Assembly (NCBI GenBank): GCA_963942565.1
Contig: OZ012685.1
Location: 61,779 to 125,778, forward strand
Length of the DNA: 64,000 nucleotides
Direction: 5' to 3'
Source of the DNA: Maea johnstoni
Lineage: Eukaryota; Annelida; Polychaeta; Spionida; Magelonidae
Shown: in pieces, positions 1-12,025 of the stretch
How positions within the stretch are numbered: position 1 is the stretch's first letter
How the letters are laid out: each line of letters opens with the position of its first letter
Notes under the pieces: model-generated
The model's input: the letters and a program-made list of their open reading frames with translations, nothing else
Told to the model about the DNA's origin: nothing
The model's database searches: none
Made by a program: the position numbers and the translations under genes

Positions 1-54
<54 letters not shown>
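1..54. repeat. (AT)n microsatellite
   Basis: The window opens inside an uninterrupted AT dinucleotide run, followed by a few more TA steps to about 68. The true left edge lies outside the window. Confidence 0.97.
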
Positions 55-58
<4 letters not shown>

Positions 59-68
59 AAATATATAT

Positions 69-1377
69 CTAAAGACACATGTTACCCTTTTCCACAGTAT
101 GCGTTGGTTAGAATGATATCATTAACATGGCAGTTTGGTCCTCTTGGGCTACTGTGGGGATCAATGTATTAATCAAACAATATATGTTTTAATAATTTCT
201 TTACGGCTCATAAATCGTTGATATGTTTTATTAGTGTATTCCATCAATATCTTATATGTGCTGCAAAGAACGATTTGGCCTGATCAATTATTCAAAGAAT
301 GTCAAGCACAATTAAGGTTTGTGTAAATATTGTTATGCAGTTATTCTGCATGGAATCACATTGCTATTATTTCTGTTTCTGCTTGAGTTCTCCCATCGTA
401 TGCAAGCAGGCGCCCATGGAGACGCATTGCGTGTTCTGTGCGTTACCTAGATACGTGCTAGAGGTCTGTCGGCAGAATAAGCCTCAAACAGTGGCTCAAA
501 GTGCCGCTACAGGAGATATCACTACCACTTCTTTGATAGGATGAGATGGCGGAAAGTCAGGCAAGTTATTAATGGATACTGTTAGCCATCACAATGGGCA
601 CTTCGAACTACTTTATGAACGGGATACGAATATATATGAATGTTGTTATTTTTGACATCCAAATTTCCTCACAAAACCCCGAAATACAAAATGATTAACT
701 GAAAATGGTAATGCGAACTTTTCATGTTGTTCAAATTAAGTGTCATTCACATTAACGCTTTTGAAAGACATGTCAGAAGATTGGAAACAAAAGTGTGTAT
801 AGGATTACACCACTTAGAAACATCAAGTACTTTAGGTCAGGCATTACATCTATGACGTTCCATCTATGTACATACTCGTTTGTTCAGCTAGATTAATTAT
901 AGGAAACAGCGGTCCTGCACCTGCATAGCTCATTAATCTAAGGCATCGCAAATGACTGCTTGCTGTCTCTCAATACTACCCAGATTGGAATCCGATTCGA
1001 GGGTTGAGCCACAATTGGTTTGGCGTTACAGCGGTGTTTTCCCAGGGCACTTACATTCTTCTATGCCATTCTAGTTTCTTCTACCATTCACAGTTTGATA
1101 ATCGCTATTACACCTTGTCTAGCGCAGACCATAAGGGTCGTGGAATTATACTAGGCGTACAAGTCGTCATTAATGTGAGCCATCCTAAATGTTTTGCAGG
1201 CATTTAATTTATGTACGTGTGTAAGTACGTAGGCCTATACATATATATAATAGCCATAAAGCCCTGGTCATATGTTAGGACGTACAGGGCAAGAGTAGAT
1301 AATTGAGTTTACATTTGGCCTTAGCAATTCGGGTGATCTCAACCACACGCATGAGTTCCCATTCCCAGTTACACCGT
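69..1377. other. Unique sequence, no gene recognised
   Basis: AT-rich unique DNA. Two short open frames (299-544 and 1004-1207, plus strand) have no recognisable domain, signal peptide or codon pattern and are most likely chance. No RNA gene or element end was seen. Confidence 0.5.
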
Positions 1378-3363
1378 CGACTCACTCCGCGCAACCTGTG
1401 CAGTCACTGTGTACCTGTTGCACCGGTAACCCTCTGACCACAACCACTAGTGGCGACTCACTCCGCACAAGCTGTGCAGTCACTGTGTACCTGATGCACC
1501 GGTAACCCTCTGACCATGACCACTAGTGGCCACTCACTCCGCACAACCTGTGCAGTCACTGTGCGCCTGTTACACCGGTAACCCTCTGACCACAACCACT
1601 AGTGGCGACTCATTCCGCACAACCTGTGCAGTCACTGTGTACCTGTTACACCGGTAACCCTCTGACCACAACCACTAGTGGCGACTCATTCCGCACAACC
1701 TGTGCAGTCACTGTGTACCTGTTGCACCGGTTACCCTCTGACCACAACCACTAGTGGCGACTCACTCCGCACAAGCTGTGCAGTCACTGTGTACCTGTTA
1801 CACCGGTAACCCTCTGACCATGACCACTAGTGGCGACTCACTCCGCACAACCTGTGCAGTCACTGTGCGCCTGTTACACCGGTAACCCTCTGACCACGAC
1901 CACTAGTGGCGACTCACTCTGCACAACCTGTGCAGTCACTGTGTACCTGTTGTACCGGTAACCCTCTGACCACGACCACTAGTGGCGACTCACTCCGCAC
2001 AAGCTGTGCAGTAACTGTGCGCCTGTTACACAGGTAACCCTCTGACCACGACCACTAGTGGCGACTCACTCCGCACAACCTGTGCAGTCACTGTGTACCT
2101 GTTGTACCGGTAACCCTCTGACCACGACCACTAGTGGCGACTCACTCCGCACAACCTGTGCAGTAACTGTGCGCCTGTTACACAGGTAACCCTCTGACCA
2201 CGACCACTAGTGGCGACTCACTCCGCACAAGCTGTGCAGTCACTGTGTACCTGTTACACCGGTAACCCTCTGACCACGACCACTAGTGGTGACTCACTCC
2301 GCACAACCTGTGCAGTAACTGTGCGCCTGTTACACAGGTAACCCTCTGACCACGACCACTAGTGGCGACTCACTCCGCACAACCTGTGCAGTCACTGTGT
2401 ACCTGTTACACCGGTAACCCTCTGACCACGACCACTAGTGACGACTCATTCCGCACAACCTGTGCAGTCACTGTGCACCTGTTACACCGGTAACCCTCTG
2501 ACCACGACCACTAGTGGCGACTCACTCCGCACAAGCTGTGCAGTCACTGTGTACCTGTTACACCGGTAACCCTCTGACCACGACCACTAGTGGTGACTCA
2601 CTCCGCACAACCTGTGCAGTAACTGTGCGCCTGTTACACAGGTAACCCTCTGACCACGACCACTAGTGGCGACTCACTCCGCACAACCTGTGCAGTCACT
2701 GTGTACCTGTTACACCGGTAACCCTCTGACCACGACCACTAGTGACGACTCATTCCGCACAACCTGTGCAGTCACTGTGCACCTGTTACACCGGTAACCC
2801 TCTGACCACAACCACTAGTGGCGACTCATTCCGCACAACCTGTGCAGTCACTGTGTACCTGTTACACCGGTAACCCTCTGACCACAACCACTAGTGGCGA
2901 CTCATTCCGCACAACCTGTGCAGTCACTGTGCGCCTGTTACACCGGTAACCCTCTGACCATGACCACTAGTGGCGACTCACTCCGCACAACCTGTGCAGT
3001 CACTGTGCACCTGTTACACCGGTAACCCTCTGACCACAACCACTAATGGCAACTCACTCCGCACAACCTGTGCAGTCACCGTGTACCTGTTACACCGGTA
3101 ACCCTCTGACCACGACCACTAGTGGCCACTCACTCCGCACAACCTGTGCAGTCACTGTGCGCCTGTTACACCGGTAACCCTCTGACCACGACCAGTAGTG
3201 GCGACTCACTCTGCACAACCTGTGCAGTCACTGTGCACCTGTTACACCGGTAACCCTCTGACCACGACCACTAGTGGCGACTCACTCCGCGCAACCTGTG
3301 CAGTCACTGTGCACCTGTTACACCGGTAACCCTCTGACCACGACCACTAGTGGCTACTCACTC
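1378..3363. repeat. 76-bp satellite array, about 26 copies
   Basis: A tandem array with a 76-bp unit. Each unit carries the perfect palindrome CCACTAGTGG and an ACCGGT core inside GTTACACCGGTAAC. Copies differ at a few recurrent sites: CCGCACAACC or CCGCACAAGC, GTGTACC or GTGCGCC or GTGCACC, and CACCGG or CACAGG. The variants recur in blocks: the sequence at 2213-2512 reappears at 2517-2810 with an offset of exactly 304 bp, or four units. A two-unit (152 bp) recurrence is visible near 1945-2190. The first and last units are the most diverged. No open frame of note runs through it. Confidence 0.96.
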
Positions 3364-4320
3364 AGATCATTTCTGATGAGTTTGGCACTAGGGCTCCCTC
3401 AATTGGCAGTGGATCATTTCTGATGAGTAAGGCACAAGGGCTCCCTCTATTGGCAGTGGATCATTTCTGACGAGTTTGGCACTAGGGCTCCCTCTATTGG
3501 CAATAGAGCACTTCTAATAAGTTTGGCACTAGGGCTCCCTCTGTAGGCAGCGGAGTATTTATGAGAAGTTTGGCACAAGGGCTCCCTCTATTCGCAGCGC
3601 AGCACTTCTGATGAGTTTGGCACTACGGCTCCCTCTATTGGCAGCGGAGTATTTCTGATAAGTTTGGCACTAGGGCTCCCTCTCTTGGCAGTGGATCATT
3701 TCTGATGAGTTTGGCACTAGGGCTCCCTCTATTGGCAGCGGAGCACTTCTGATGAGTTTGGCACTAGGGCTCCCTCTGTAGGCAGTGGATCATTTCTGAT
3801 GAGTTTGGCACTAGGGCTACCTCTATTGGCAGTGGAGCATTTCTGATGAGTTTGGTACTAGGGCTCCCTCTGTAGGCAGCGGAGTATTTCTGATGAGTTT
3901 GGCACTAGGGCTCCCTCTATTGGCAGCGGAGCACTTCTGATGAGTTTGGCAGTAGGGCTCCCTCTATTGGCAGCGGAGCATTTCTGATGTTTTTGGCACT
4001 AATGCTCCCTTTATTGGCAGTGGAGCATTTCTGATGAGTTTTTCGCTAGGGCTCCCACTATTGGCAGTGGAGCATTTCTGATGAGTTTGGTACTAGGACT
4101 CCCTCTATTGGCAGTGGAGCATTTCTGATGAGTTTGGCACTAGGGCTCCCTCTATTGGCAGCGGAGCATTTCTGATGAGTTTGGAACATGGGCTCCCTCT
4201 ATTGGCAGTTGATCATTTCTGATGAGTTTGGCACTAGGGCTCCCTCTATTTGCAGTGGATCATTTCTGATGAGTAAGGCACAAGGGCTCCCTCTATTGGC
4301 AGCGGAGCATTTCTGATGAA
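3364..4320. repeat. 47-bp satellite array, about 20 copies
   Basis: The unit is 47 bp, built around TTTCTGATGAGTTTGGCACT and GGGCTCCCTCTATTGGCAG. It begins directly where the 76-bp array stops, with no unique spacer. Copies differ by point changes, for example ATTGGCAG or GTAGGCAG, and GATCA or GAGCA. There is no relation to the other 47-bp array at 45684-47170. Confidence 0.95.
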
Positions 4321-4984
4321 GGTGCAAGGCCCATAATCCGACCTTCCGCCAGCACAGATATCACTTCACTTCTAATTAGGCCCTATGGCTGAGTACCTGG
4401 ATTGCAATTGGAGGAAGGAGACTATGATTGTGGACATCATGGCGTCCCCACTACTCTGCAGATTGGCATTCTATTCATGACACCTACACCGTAACAAATT
4501 ACTCGAGCGAAAGGTAAAACATTAACAAAATATCTTTTTCGTTACCCTATATGCTTTACACCTCCAGTTATACAAGGCTAGCAGCTGAGTAGATTGACCG
4601 ACTTACATCTAGAGCGTTCACATGGTCAACCGTTCGTCATTTCGAATTTCGATTGTCGTCACTTTTCTCTGTGACAAGCCAGTTTAGAGTGATGGAGGAA
4701 ACAGGATTAGCCGGTGTAATACACTACTATAAACTCCACGTCAGTGGCAATTTCTTCACAAGCTCACGTGGTCTTTTACACATGGAAACAGCTTGATGAA
4801 AATCGCTATGTTGAATATATATTTGAATGAATGTTTATTTTGTAGTTGTAGAGTAAGAACTCACTTGTGATGGATACAGCAAGAGATTATATTACAAAAT
4901 GGATACGATTGAGCTTGATGTGGCGTGTTTGTTTATTCTACCATAAACAATTAATTTTGCAGCTTTATCATCACTTTACTAAGA
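4321..4984. other. Unique spacer between satellite arrays
   Basis: No open frame of note, RNA gene or element end was recognised. The sequence is AT-rich and non-repetitive within the window. Confidence 0.5.
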
Positions 4985-5569
4985 CATCTGTTAGCTCTAC
5001 TGTGACCAATAAGACACAGGCTGGATTATAGCTTGATAGCTATGACGTCTCTGTTAGATATACTGTTACCTATGAGAAGAAATGTTACCCGATGAACTCA
5101 TTGACCAATAAAACACAGAATCGATAGTGACTTGATAACTAAGACGTCTCTGTTAGATCTACCTCGACCAATAAAACGTAGAATCGATAGTGACTTGATA
5201 ACTATGACGTCTCTGTTAGATGTACTTAGACAAATAAGACGTGTGACCTAAAGAACTCTTGATAACTATGACGTCTCTGTTAGATCTACTTAGACCAATA
5301 AGACGTGTGACCTAAAGAACTCTTGATAACTATGACGTCTCTGTTAGATTTACTTAGACCGATAATACGTGTGACCTAAAGAACTCTTGATAACTATGAT
5401 GTCTCTGTTAGATCTACTTAGACTAATAAGTCGTGTGACCTTTAGAACTCGTGATAACTATGACGTCTCTGTTAGATCTACTTAGACAAAAAAAGACGTG
5501 TGACCTAAAGAACTCATGATAACTATGACCTCTCTGTTAGATCTACTTAGACCAATAAGTCGTGTGACC
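4985..5569. repeat. 64-bp satellite, left part
   Basis: The unit is 64 bp, with GATAACTATGACGTCTCTG, then TTAGATCTACTTAGACCAAT and AGACGTGTGACC. The leftmost units (about 4985-5200) are diverged and irregular; from about 5200 the 64-bp period is regular. The array is cut at 5570 by a transposon and resumes at 7019. Confidence 0.94.
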
Positions 5570-7018
5570 TTAAGGTGGGTCCAGCACTAATCTTACTGTT
5601 GGATAGCCAAAATGGGTTTTTGGCATTTCTAATCTCAAGTATAAGTTTCTCATAGGTTGGCTCAACTCAAATTATGCAATTCCCTTCCTTAGTGGCATTT
5701 TAGAAGAAAAAAACACTAAGTCATCCAAATCCAGTGTAGGCACATGGTAAATGCCAATTTCCACGTGGGTTTATTTACCAACATCTTAGCAAGGGCTTCA
5801 GCTAATTACCCTCTCATCTTCTGTAGTCTGAATATATAATGAGTGAGCTCCCCCTGATATTATACTTGCCCCAATTGGTTAATTTATTGTGTGAGTTGTC
5901 TCTGTACCACTTCAGTCTCTCTTACCACAGCCCTTCTGTTGTCAGCAGCAGAGATTACGGTAATACTACATTTCCTAGCCCTAACTTTCTTCCTATCACA
6001 TTCCCCTTTAGAAACTTCAGGCATTTCTAGATACATTGATGACTATCTTTAGCAGTATATCCTAGTGTAATTGGATCAAGCTAGTCAAATACACTGGAAT
6101 GATCCCTTCAGAACTAAAGAAGAAACCATCTCTGTTAATTGTCCAGACTATGTTAATGAGTAGCCATTCATTCAGTTTTCTGGTCTGTGGCCTCTTAAGA
6201 CCCTCATCACTCAAGCATGAACAGCCTGAGTATTATCACCAGGCAACACACTACGTCACTTGGTGGGAAAATGCAGCTGTAGGCTAACTTAGAAAGTTCT
6301 CCTGAGTAGCTGTGATAAAACCAATCAAATCTCAGAAATGATGAAAACAATTTTATGATTTATGATGCAGCTGTCATGTCAACATCATAAAGATGTCAAC
6401 TACTATGACAGAATCGATTTAACTCCTCCCATTTCTCTGTCATTGGACCATTTCAAGGTAGGGGTGGAAAATTGGCTTTTCTGAAGAATTGATTTATAGC
6501 AAAAGTGGGTTGCTGTCTGAAGTAACCCCTTCCCATTGAAATAGCAGACAATGACACATAAACCCCTGTGGTCACCACCACTAACAGACCTCCCTTACGG
6601 TGTCTTGAAGTTTTAATAGGATGCCTACTTCCTGGGATAAGTGGGAAATTAGCTAATTTCTATAGACACCCTACCCCCATTTAGCTTTGAAACTGAATAT
6701 CACCCACAGGAGTGCAAATAAAAGGAAGCCCAAACACCGTACTCTAGGCACATGTGTGAACTTCAAACCAATACAAGTTAATTAGGCATTCTGCCCCTCA
6801 GCTGTGAGCTGAGATTGATTTTATTGAAAAAAGTATATTTTTGAATTTTGCAAAAGAAAACACTGTAAATACAAAAGTAAATGAATCAAAATAGCACTGT
6901 GAAGTAGCTAAGAAGGTCTTCTTTCAGAAAATATATAGTTTAATGGGTGTTATAACCCCCTAATAGCTCTTAATGAAGATAATGTTAGCCAATGTCCTAT
7001 GTGCTGGACCCACCTTAA
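5570..7018. mobile_element. TTAA-flanked non-autonomous DNA transposon inside the satellite
   Basis: The element body is 5574-7014 (1441 bp). It is bounded by a perfect 14-bp terminal inverted repeat, GGTGGGTCCAGCAC at the left and its reverse complement at the right. Direct TTAA copies lie at 5570-5573 and 7015-7018. Removing the body and one TTAA restores a normal 64-bp satellite unit reading GTGACCTTAAGAACT, so this is a clean insertion. A TTAA target duplication is typical of piggyBac and also of Sola3. The termini do not begin with the CCC common in piggyBac, so the superfamily is open. No transposase is seen; short open frames at 5839-6030 and 6099-6287 have no recognisable domain, so it is probably non-autonomous. 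Confidence 0.88.
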
Positions 7019-8380
7019 GAACTGGTGATAACTATGACGTCTCTGTTAGATCAACTTAGACCAATAAGACGTGTGACCTTAAGAACTCTTGATAACTATG
7101 ACGTCTCTGTTAGATCTACTTAGACCAAAAAGACGTGTGACCTAAAGAACTCATGAAAACAGTGATGTCTCAGTTAGATCTACTTAGACCAATAAGACGT
7201 GTGACCTAAAGAACTCTTGAAAACAGTGACGTCTCTGTTAGATCTACTTAGACCCATAAGACGTGTGACCTAAAGAACTCTTGAAAACAGTGACGTCTCT
7301 GTTATATCTACTTAGACCAATAAGACATGTGACCTTAAGAGCTCTTGATAACTATGACGTCTCAGTTAGATCTACTTAGACCGATAAGACGTGTGACCTA
7401 AAGAACTCTTAAAAACAGTGACGTCTCTGTTATATCTACTTAGACCGATAAGACATGTGACCTTAAGAGCTCTTGATAACTATGACGTCTCAGTTAGATC
7501 TACTTAGACCAAAAAGACGTGTGACCTAAAGAACTCTTGAAAACAGTGACGTCTATGTTAGATCTACTTAGACCGATAAGACGTGTGACCTAAAGAACTT
7601 TTGATAACAGTGACGTCTTTGTTGGAAGACCAATAAGACGTGTGACCTAAAGAACTCTTGATAACTATGACGTCTCTGTTAGATCTACTTAGACCAATAA
7701 GACGTGTGAACTTAAGAACTCATGAAAACAGTGATGTCTCAGTTAGATCTACTTAGACCAATAAGACGTGTGACCTAAAGAACTCTTGAAAACAGTGACG
7801 TCTCTGTTAGATCTACTTAGACCCATAAGACGTGTGACCTAAAGAACTCTTGAAAACAGTGACGTCTCTGTTATATCTACTTAGACCAATAAGACATGTG
7901 ACCTTAAGAGCTCTTGATAACTATGACGTCTCAGTTAGATCTACTTAGACCGATAAGACGTGTGACCTAAAGAACTCTTAAAAACAGTGACGTCTCTGTT
8001 ATATCTACTTAGACCGATAAGACATGTGACCTTAAGAGCTCTTGATAACTATGACGTCTCAGTTAGATCTACTTAGACCAATAAGACGTGTGACCTAAAG
8101 AACTCTTGATAACTATGACGTCTCTGTTAGATCTACTTAGACCAAAAAGACGTGTGACCTAAAGAACTCTTGAAAACAGTGACGTCTATGTTAGATCTAC
8201 TTAGACCGATAAGACGTGTGACCTAAAGAACTTTTGATAACAGTGACGTCTTTGTTGGAAGACCAATAAGACGTGTGACCTAAAGAACTCTTGATAACTA
8301 TGACGTCTCTGTTAGATCTACTTAGACCGATAAGACATGTGACTTAAAGAACTCGTGATAACTATGACGTTAGATCTACT
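7019..8380. repeat. 64-bp satellite, right part
   Basis: This continues the 64-bp array after the transposon. A block beginning near 7152 recurs at 7721 (offset 569 bp). After one extra unit in the second copy the offset becomes 633 bp: the unusual shortened unit containing GTTGGAAGACC appears at 7621 and again at 8254. The array therefore grew by duplication of a block of about nine units plus a one-unit gain. Both parts together hold about 30 units. Confidence 0.95.
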
Positions 8381-8770
8381 TTGTGTTTTACCACGATAGA
8401 TAAGAACTGCGACATGACAAGCACATGACAAACCTGCGGCACCTGTAAGATTTGCGGTGACGTCCGCCATGTTCATGTTACGCATCTGTAAGTTCCGAGA
8501 CCAACTAGACGTGAGGCTTTTCTATTATGAGTCATGGGTGGGCAGAACTGAGGGACACGGCAGATAATGAGAGAGTGCTTGATTCCGCTACTAATATTCT
8601 CACGCTATGACGGGAATTAACAACCACATGTTTTTATCCCGCTGTCAAATCCTAAACAATCAGGACGTCGATTCTGTGGGAAGTGAGCGGCACTTTACCA
8701 TTGTGTAAGCAGGCTCCAGGGACGCAATTTACTATACAAACTAACATGATCGATTATGTTCTTAAGATTG
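8381..8770. other. Unique spacer
   Basis: Non-repetitive DNA between two arrays; no gene or element end was recognised. Confidence 0.5.
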
Positions 8771-9461
8771 CGCTATAAAGCACCAAGAATGTTGTCTATT
8801 TCTTTATATCACATCTACCAGAAATATAGCTGTCTTTAACACATTTCCTGCTATAATGTACTGTCAAGAGTGTTATCTGTTTCTTAATACCACATACACT
8901 AGAACTACAGCTGTATCTAACGGAAATCCTGCTATAAAGTACAAAGAGTGTTTTGTTTTCTGTTCTTAATGCCACATGTACCTGAACTATAGTTGTCGTA
9001 AAACCCATTTTCTGCTATAATGCAGCAAGAGTGTTCCAGTTTCTTAATGTCACGGGTACCTGAACTATAAGCCGTGTTTAACCCATTTCCTGCTATAATG
9101 CACCACGAGTGTTTCAGTTTCTTAATACCACGTGTACCTGAACTATAAGCCGTGTTTAACCCATTTCCTGCTATAATGCAGCAAGAGTGTTTCAGTTTCT
9201 TAATACCACATGTACCTGAACTATAAGCCGTGTTTAACCCATTTCCTGCTATAATGCAGCAAGAGTGTTCCAGTTTCTTAATGTCACGGGTACCTGAACT
9301 ATAAGCCGTGTTTAACCCATTTCCTGCTATAATGCAGCAAGAGTGTTTCAGTTTCTTAATGTCACGGGTACCTGAACTATATAGCCGTGTTAAACCGATT
9401 TCCTGCTATAATGCACCAAGAGTGTTTCAGTTTCTTAATACCACATGTACCTGAACTATAG
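8771..9461. repeat. 78-bp satellite array, about 9 copies
   Basis: The unit is 78 bp and contains CCTGCTATAATGCAGCAAGA, TTTCAGTTTCTTAATACCAC and TGTACCTGAACTATAAGCCG. The first three units are diverged; the last five are nearly identical. A short minus-strand open frame at 8796-9008 lies in the diverged end and has no coding signature. Confidence 0.94.
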
Positions 9462-10035
9462 CGGTCATTTGGCAAAGTTCACGTAATTGGTCCAAACATA
9501 AATTTGGGGAAATCGTGACTTCGAAGTGACATTATGATTGACACACTTGCTACATATACTTGTACCTACTTGAAAAGTCCATCTTTATGAACTTCTACTG
9601 AGAGATGATGGTTTCAAAGTCTAAAAGTTGGTTTTCAGTTATAGAACGGCACATGTGCATGCGATATCAAATTGCCTAAAGAATCTATACCTTTCAGCAC
9701 TCGATGCCCTGCCATTTTCTACAAAAACCAAGTGGTCTGATATTCACTCTTTTATTTGCCTGAGATTTGTAGCTTAAATGTAAACTAGTCTTGGTCACAA
9801 TCCAAGAGATTAAATTTTGGACAAAGGAAATACATTTACCACCCCCCCCCTCTTATTTTACCAATGCCTATTAGCAATAGTATTGAGCCAGTTAAACAAT
9901 TCTCTAGAGTGTCGGAGCTCCCACTATCTGTTGATAAAACTGGGTTAAAGAAGATTGAATTCCGGAAAAAGGAAACACATAGTTATTCACCTTCTTTGGT
10001 TAATTCACCGTCATTTTAATATACGTCTGGCAATA
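9462..10035. other. Unique spacer with a C run
   Basis: AT-rich unique DNA with a short C homopolymer near 9841-9850. No gene was recognised. Confidence 0.5.
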
Positions 10036-11145
10036 GATGGCCCTGGCTTCAATACCTGCTTTTAGTGTATGAGAATGATGGCATTGAGTTAGTCAGTGTT
10101 CATAACGGGTACTTCAGTCCACTACTTATCTGATGGCCCTGGCTTCGATTCCTGCGTTTAGTGTATGAGAATGATAACATTGAGTTAGTCAGTGTTCATT
10201 ACGGGTACTTCAGTCCACTACTTATCTGATGGCCCTGGCTTAGATACCTGCTTTTAGTGTATGAGAATGATAACATTGAGTTAGTCAGTGTTCATTACGG
10301 GTACTTCAGTCCACTACTGATCTGATGGCCCTGGCTTCGATTCTCTGCGTTTAGTGTATGAGAATGATAACATTGAGTTAGTCAGTGTTCATTACGGGTA
10401 CTTCAGTCCACTACTTATCTGATGGCCCTGGCTTCGATTCCTGCTTTTAGTGTATGAGAATGATAACATTGAGTTAGTCAGTGTTCATTACGGGTACTTC
10501 AGTCCACTACTGATCTGATGGCCCTGGCTTAGATACCTGCTTTTAGTGTATGAGAATGATAACATTGAGTTAGTCAGTGTTCATTACGGGTACTTCAGTC
10601 CACTACTTATCTGATGGCCCTGGCTTCGATTCCTGCTTTTAGTGTATGAGAATGATAACATTGAGTTAGTCAGTGTTCATTACAGGTACTTCAGTCCACT
10701 ACTTATCTGATGGCCCTGGCTTCGATTCCTGCTTTTAGTGTATGAGAATGATGGCATTGAGTTAGTCGGTGGTCGTTACGGGTACTTCAGTCCACTACTG
10801 ATCTGATGGTCCAGTCTTCAATGCCCGCTTTTAGTGTATGAGAATGATGGCATTGAGTTAGTCGGTGGTCGTTACGGGTACTTCAGTCCACTACTGATCT
10901 GATGGTCCAGTCTTCAATGCCCGCTTTTAGTGTATGAGAATGATGGCATTGAGTTAGTCGGTGGTCGTTACGGGTACTTTAGTCCACTACTGGCTAAATG
11001 GTCCAGTCTTCAATTCCCGCTTTTAGTGTGTGTGAGGGGTGATATTGAGTTGGTCGGTGGTCGTTACTGGTACTTCAGTCAAATGCCAACTACTGACTGG
11101 ATGGTTCAGCCTTCAATTCCCATTTTTAGTGTGAGAGTAGCGGAT
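10036..11145. repeat. 96-bp satellite array, about 11.5 copies
   Basis: The unit is 96 bp, with GATGGCCCTGGCTTCGATTC, TTTTAGTGTATGAGAATGAT, TTGAGTTAGTCAGTGTTCAT and TACGGGTACTTCAGTCCAC. The left copies are uniform; from about 10740 the units carry a second variant (GGTGGTCGTTACGGG, GGTCCAGTCTTCAATGCCCG), and the rightmost units decay. Because 96 is a multiple of three, an open frame (10930-11202) repeats a 32-residue motif. I regard this as a by-product of the period, not a gene. Confidence 0.95.
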
Positions 11146-12025
11146 ATGATCATTATCTTTCGAGTTTTCGTCTTACATCGGTTCAGACCTTATTCAGATT
11201 AATTACGACCAGTCCAAAAGTATCCAAAAATAATTGCAAAATTGACGTTTTTGACATTGTTAAAGGTGATTGGTATACAAAGCTGTCTTTATGTATTTGA
11301 AGATTGCAACTTTTGATCAAATGATTAGCAAAACAAATTTGACTGCTTATGATAAATGTTTTAAGGTCTGAACCAATGAAAAAAGGGAAATGCTTATGAA
11401 GTGCCCAGCTATATAGTCAACTATTTCATTTTCCCTGGAGGCAAAAGTTTTACACCGACCGATATCTTTATAGATATCCTATAGATAAATAAACGGATGA
11501 GAAAAAAACTATATCCGAGAAAGGGGTTAGGCCAACGTTCAGCCTTCTCCGCCGGACTAATACTGAGCAGGAGTTAAATGTTAATGGAATGGAGACCCGG
11601 GGGAAACCACCGACTGGAGGTCTGTAGAAGGTAAACATGAATGCACTTGATGCTGCATCTCTGGACAATAGCATTGTGTTAGCTCCATTAAGCCTGCACG
11701 GAGGCGTCGTGCGGATGCGGGAATACTGCGGCGGCAGACTGCTGCCTGCTGCCTGCTGGCTGCTGGCTGCAGCACACTTCAAAGTGCTCATTAAAGCAGT
11801 ACTATCCGCAGTTCCTACATACGTGCTCTGGCAACTTTAAATATAACTGAATACATTATATAATTAGCAGTATTTGAGGAGGAAACTATAACCTCTTTGG
11901 GGACTATAATTATCAGTCAAATATACTCAAACTATCGCTTTCCTATCAAGGTATCTCGAAATCTGTCATAACCACGCGTAAGCTCCGGGTGCGAAAATGT
12001 CAATGAGACACAGCACGTGTGCGCA
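11146..12025. other. Unique spacer
   Basis: Overlapping open frames at 11468-11791 (minus, 107 residues) and 11637-11840 (plus) cover a GC-richer patch with a CTG-rich run near 11739-11770. No domain or signal is recognisable on either strand, so no gene is called. Confidence 0.45.

Noticed and set aside
3364-4320. Hammerhead ribozyme array, suggested by repeated CTGATGAG
   Set aside because: The second conserved core (GAAA after stem II) and the pairing arms are absent from every unit on both strands.
11468-11840. Small gene on either strand of the CTG-rich patch
   Set aside because: Overlapping frames on both strands, low-complexity composition and no domain or signal support.
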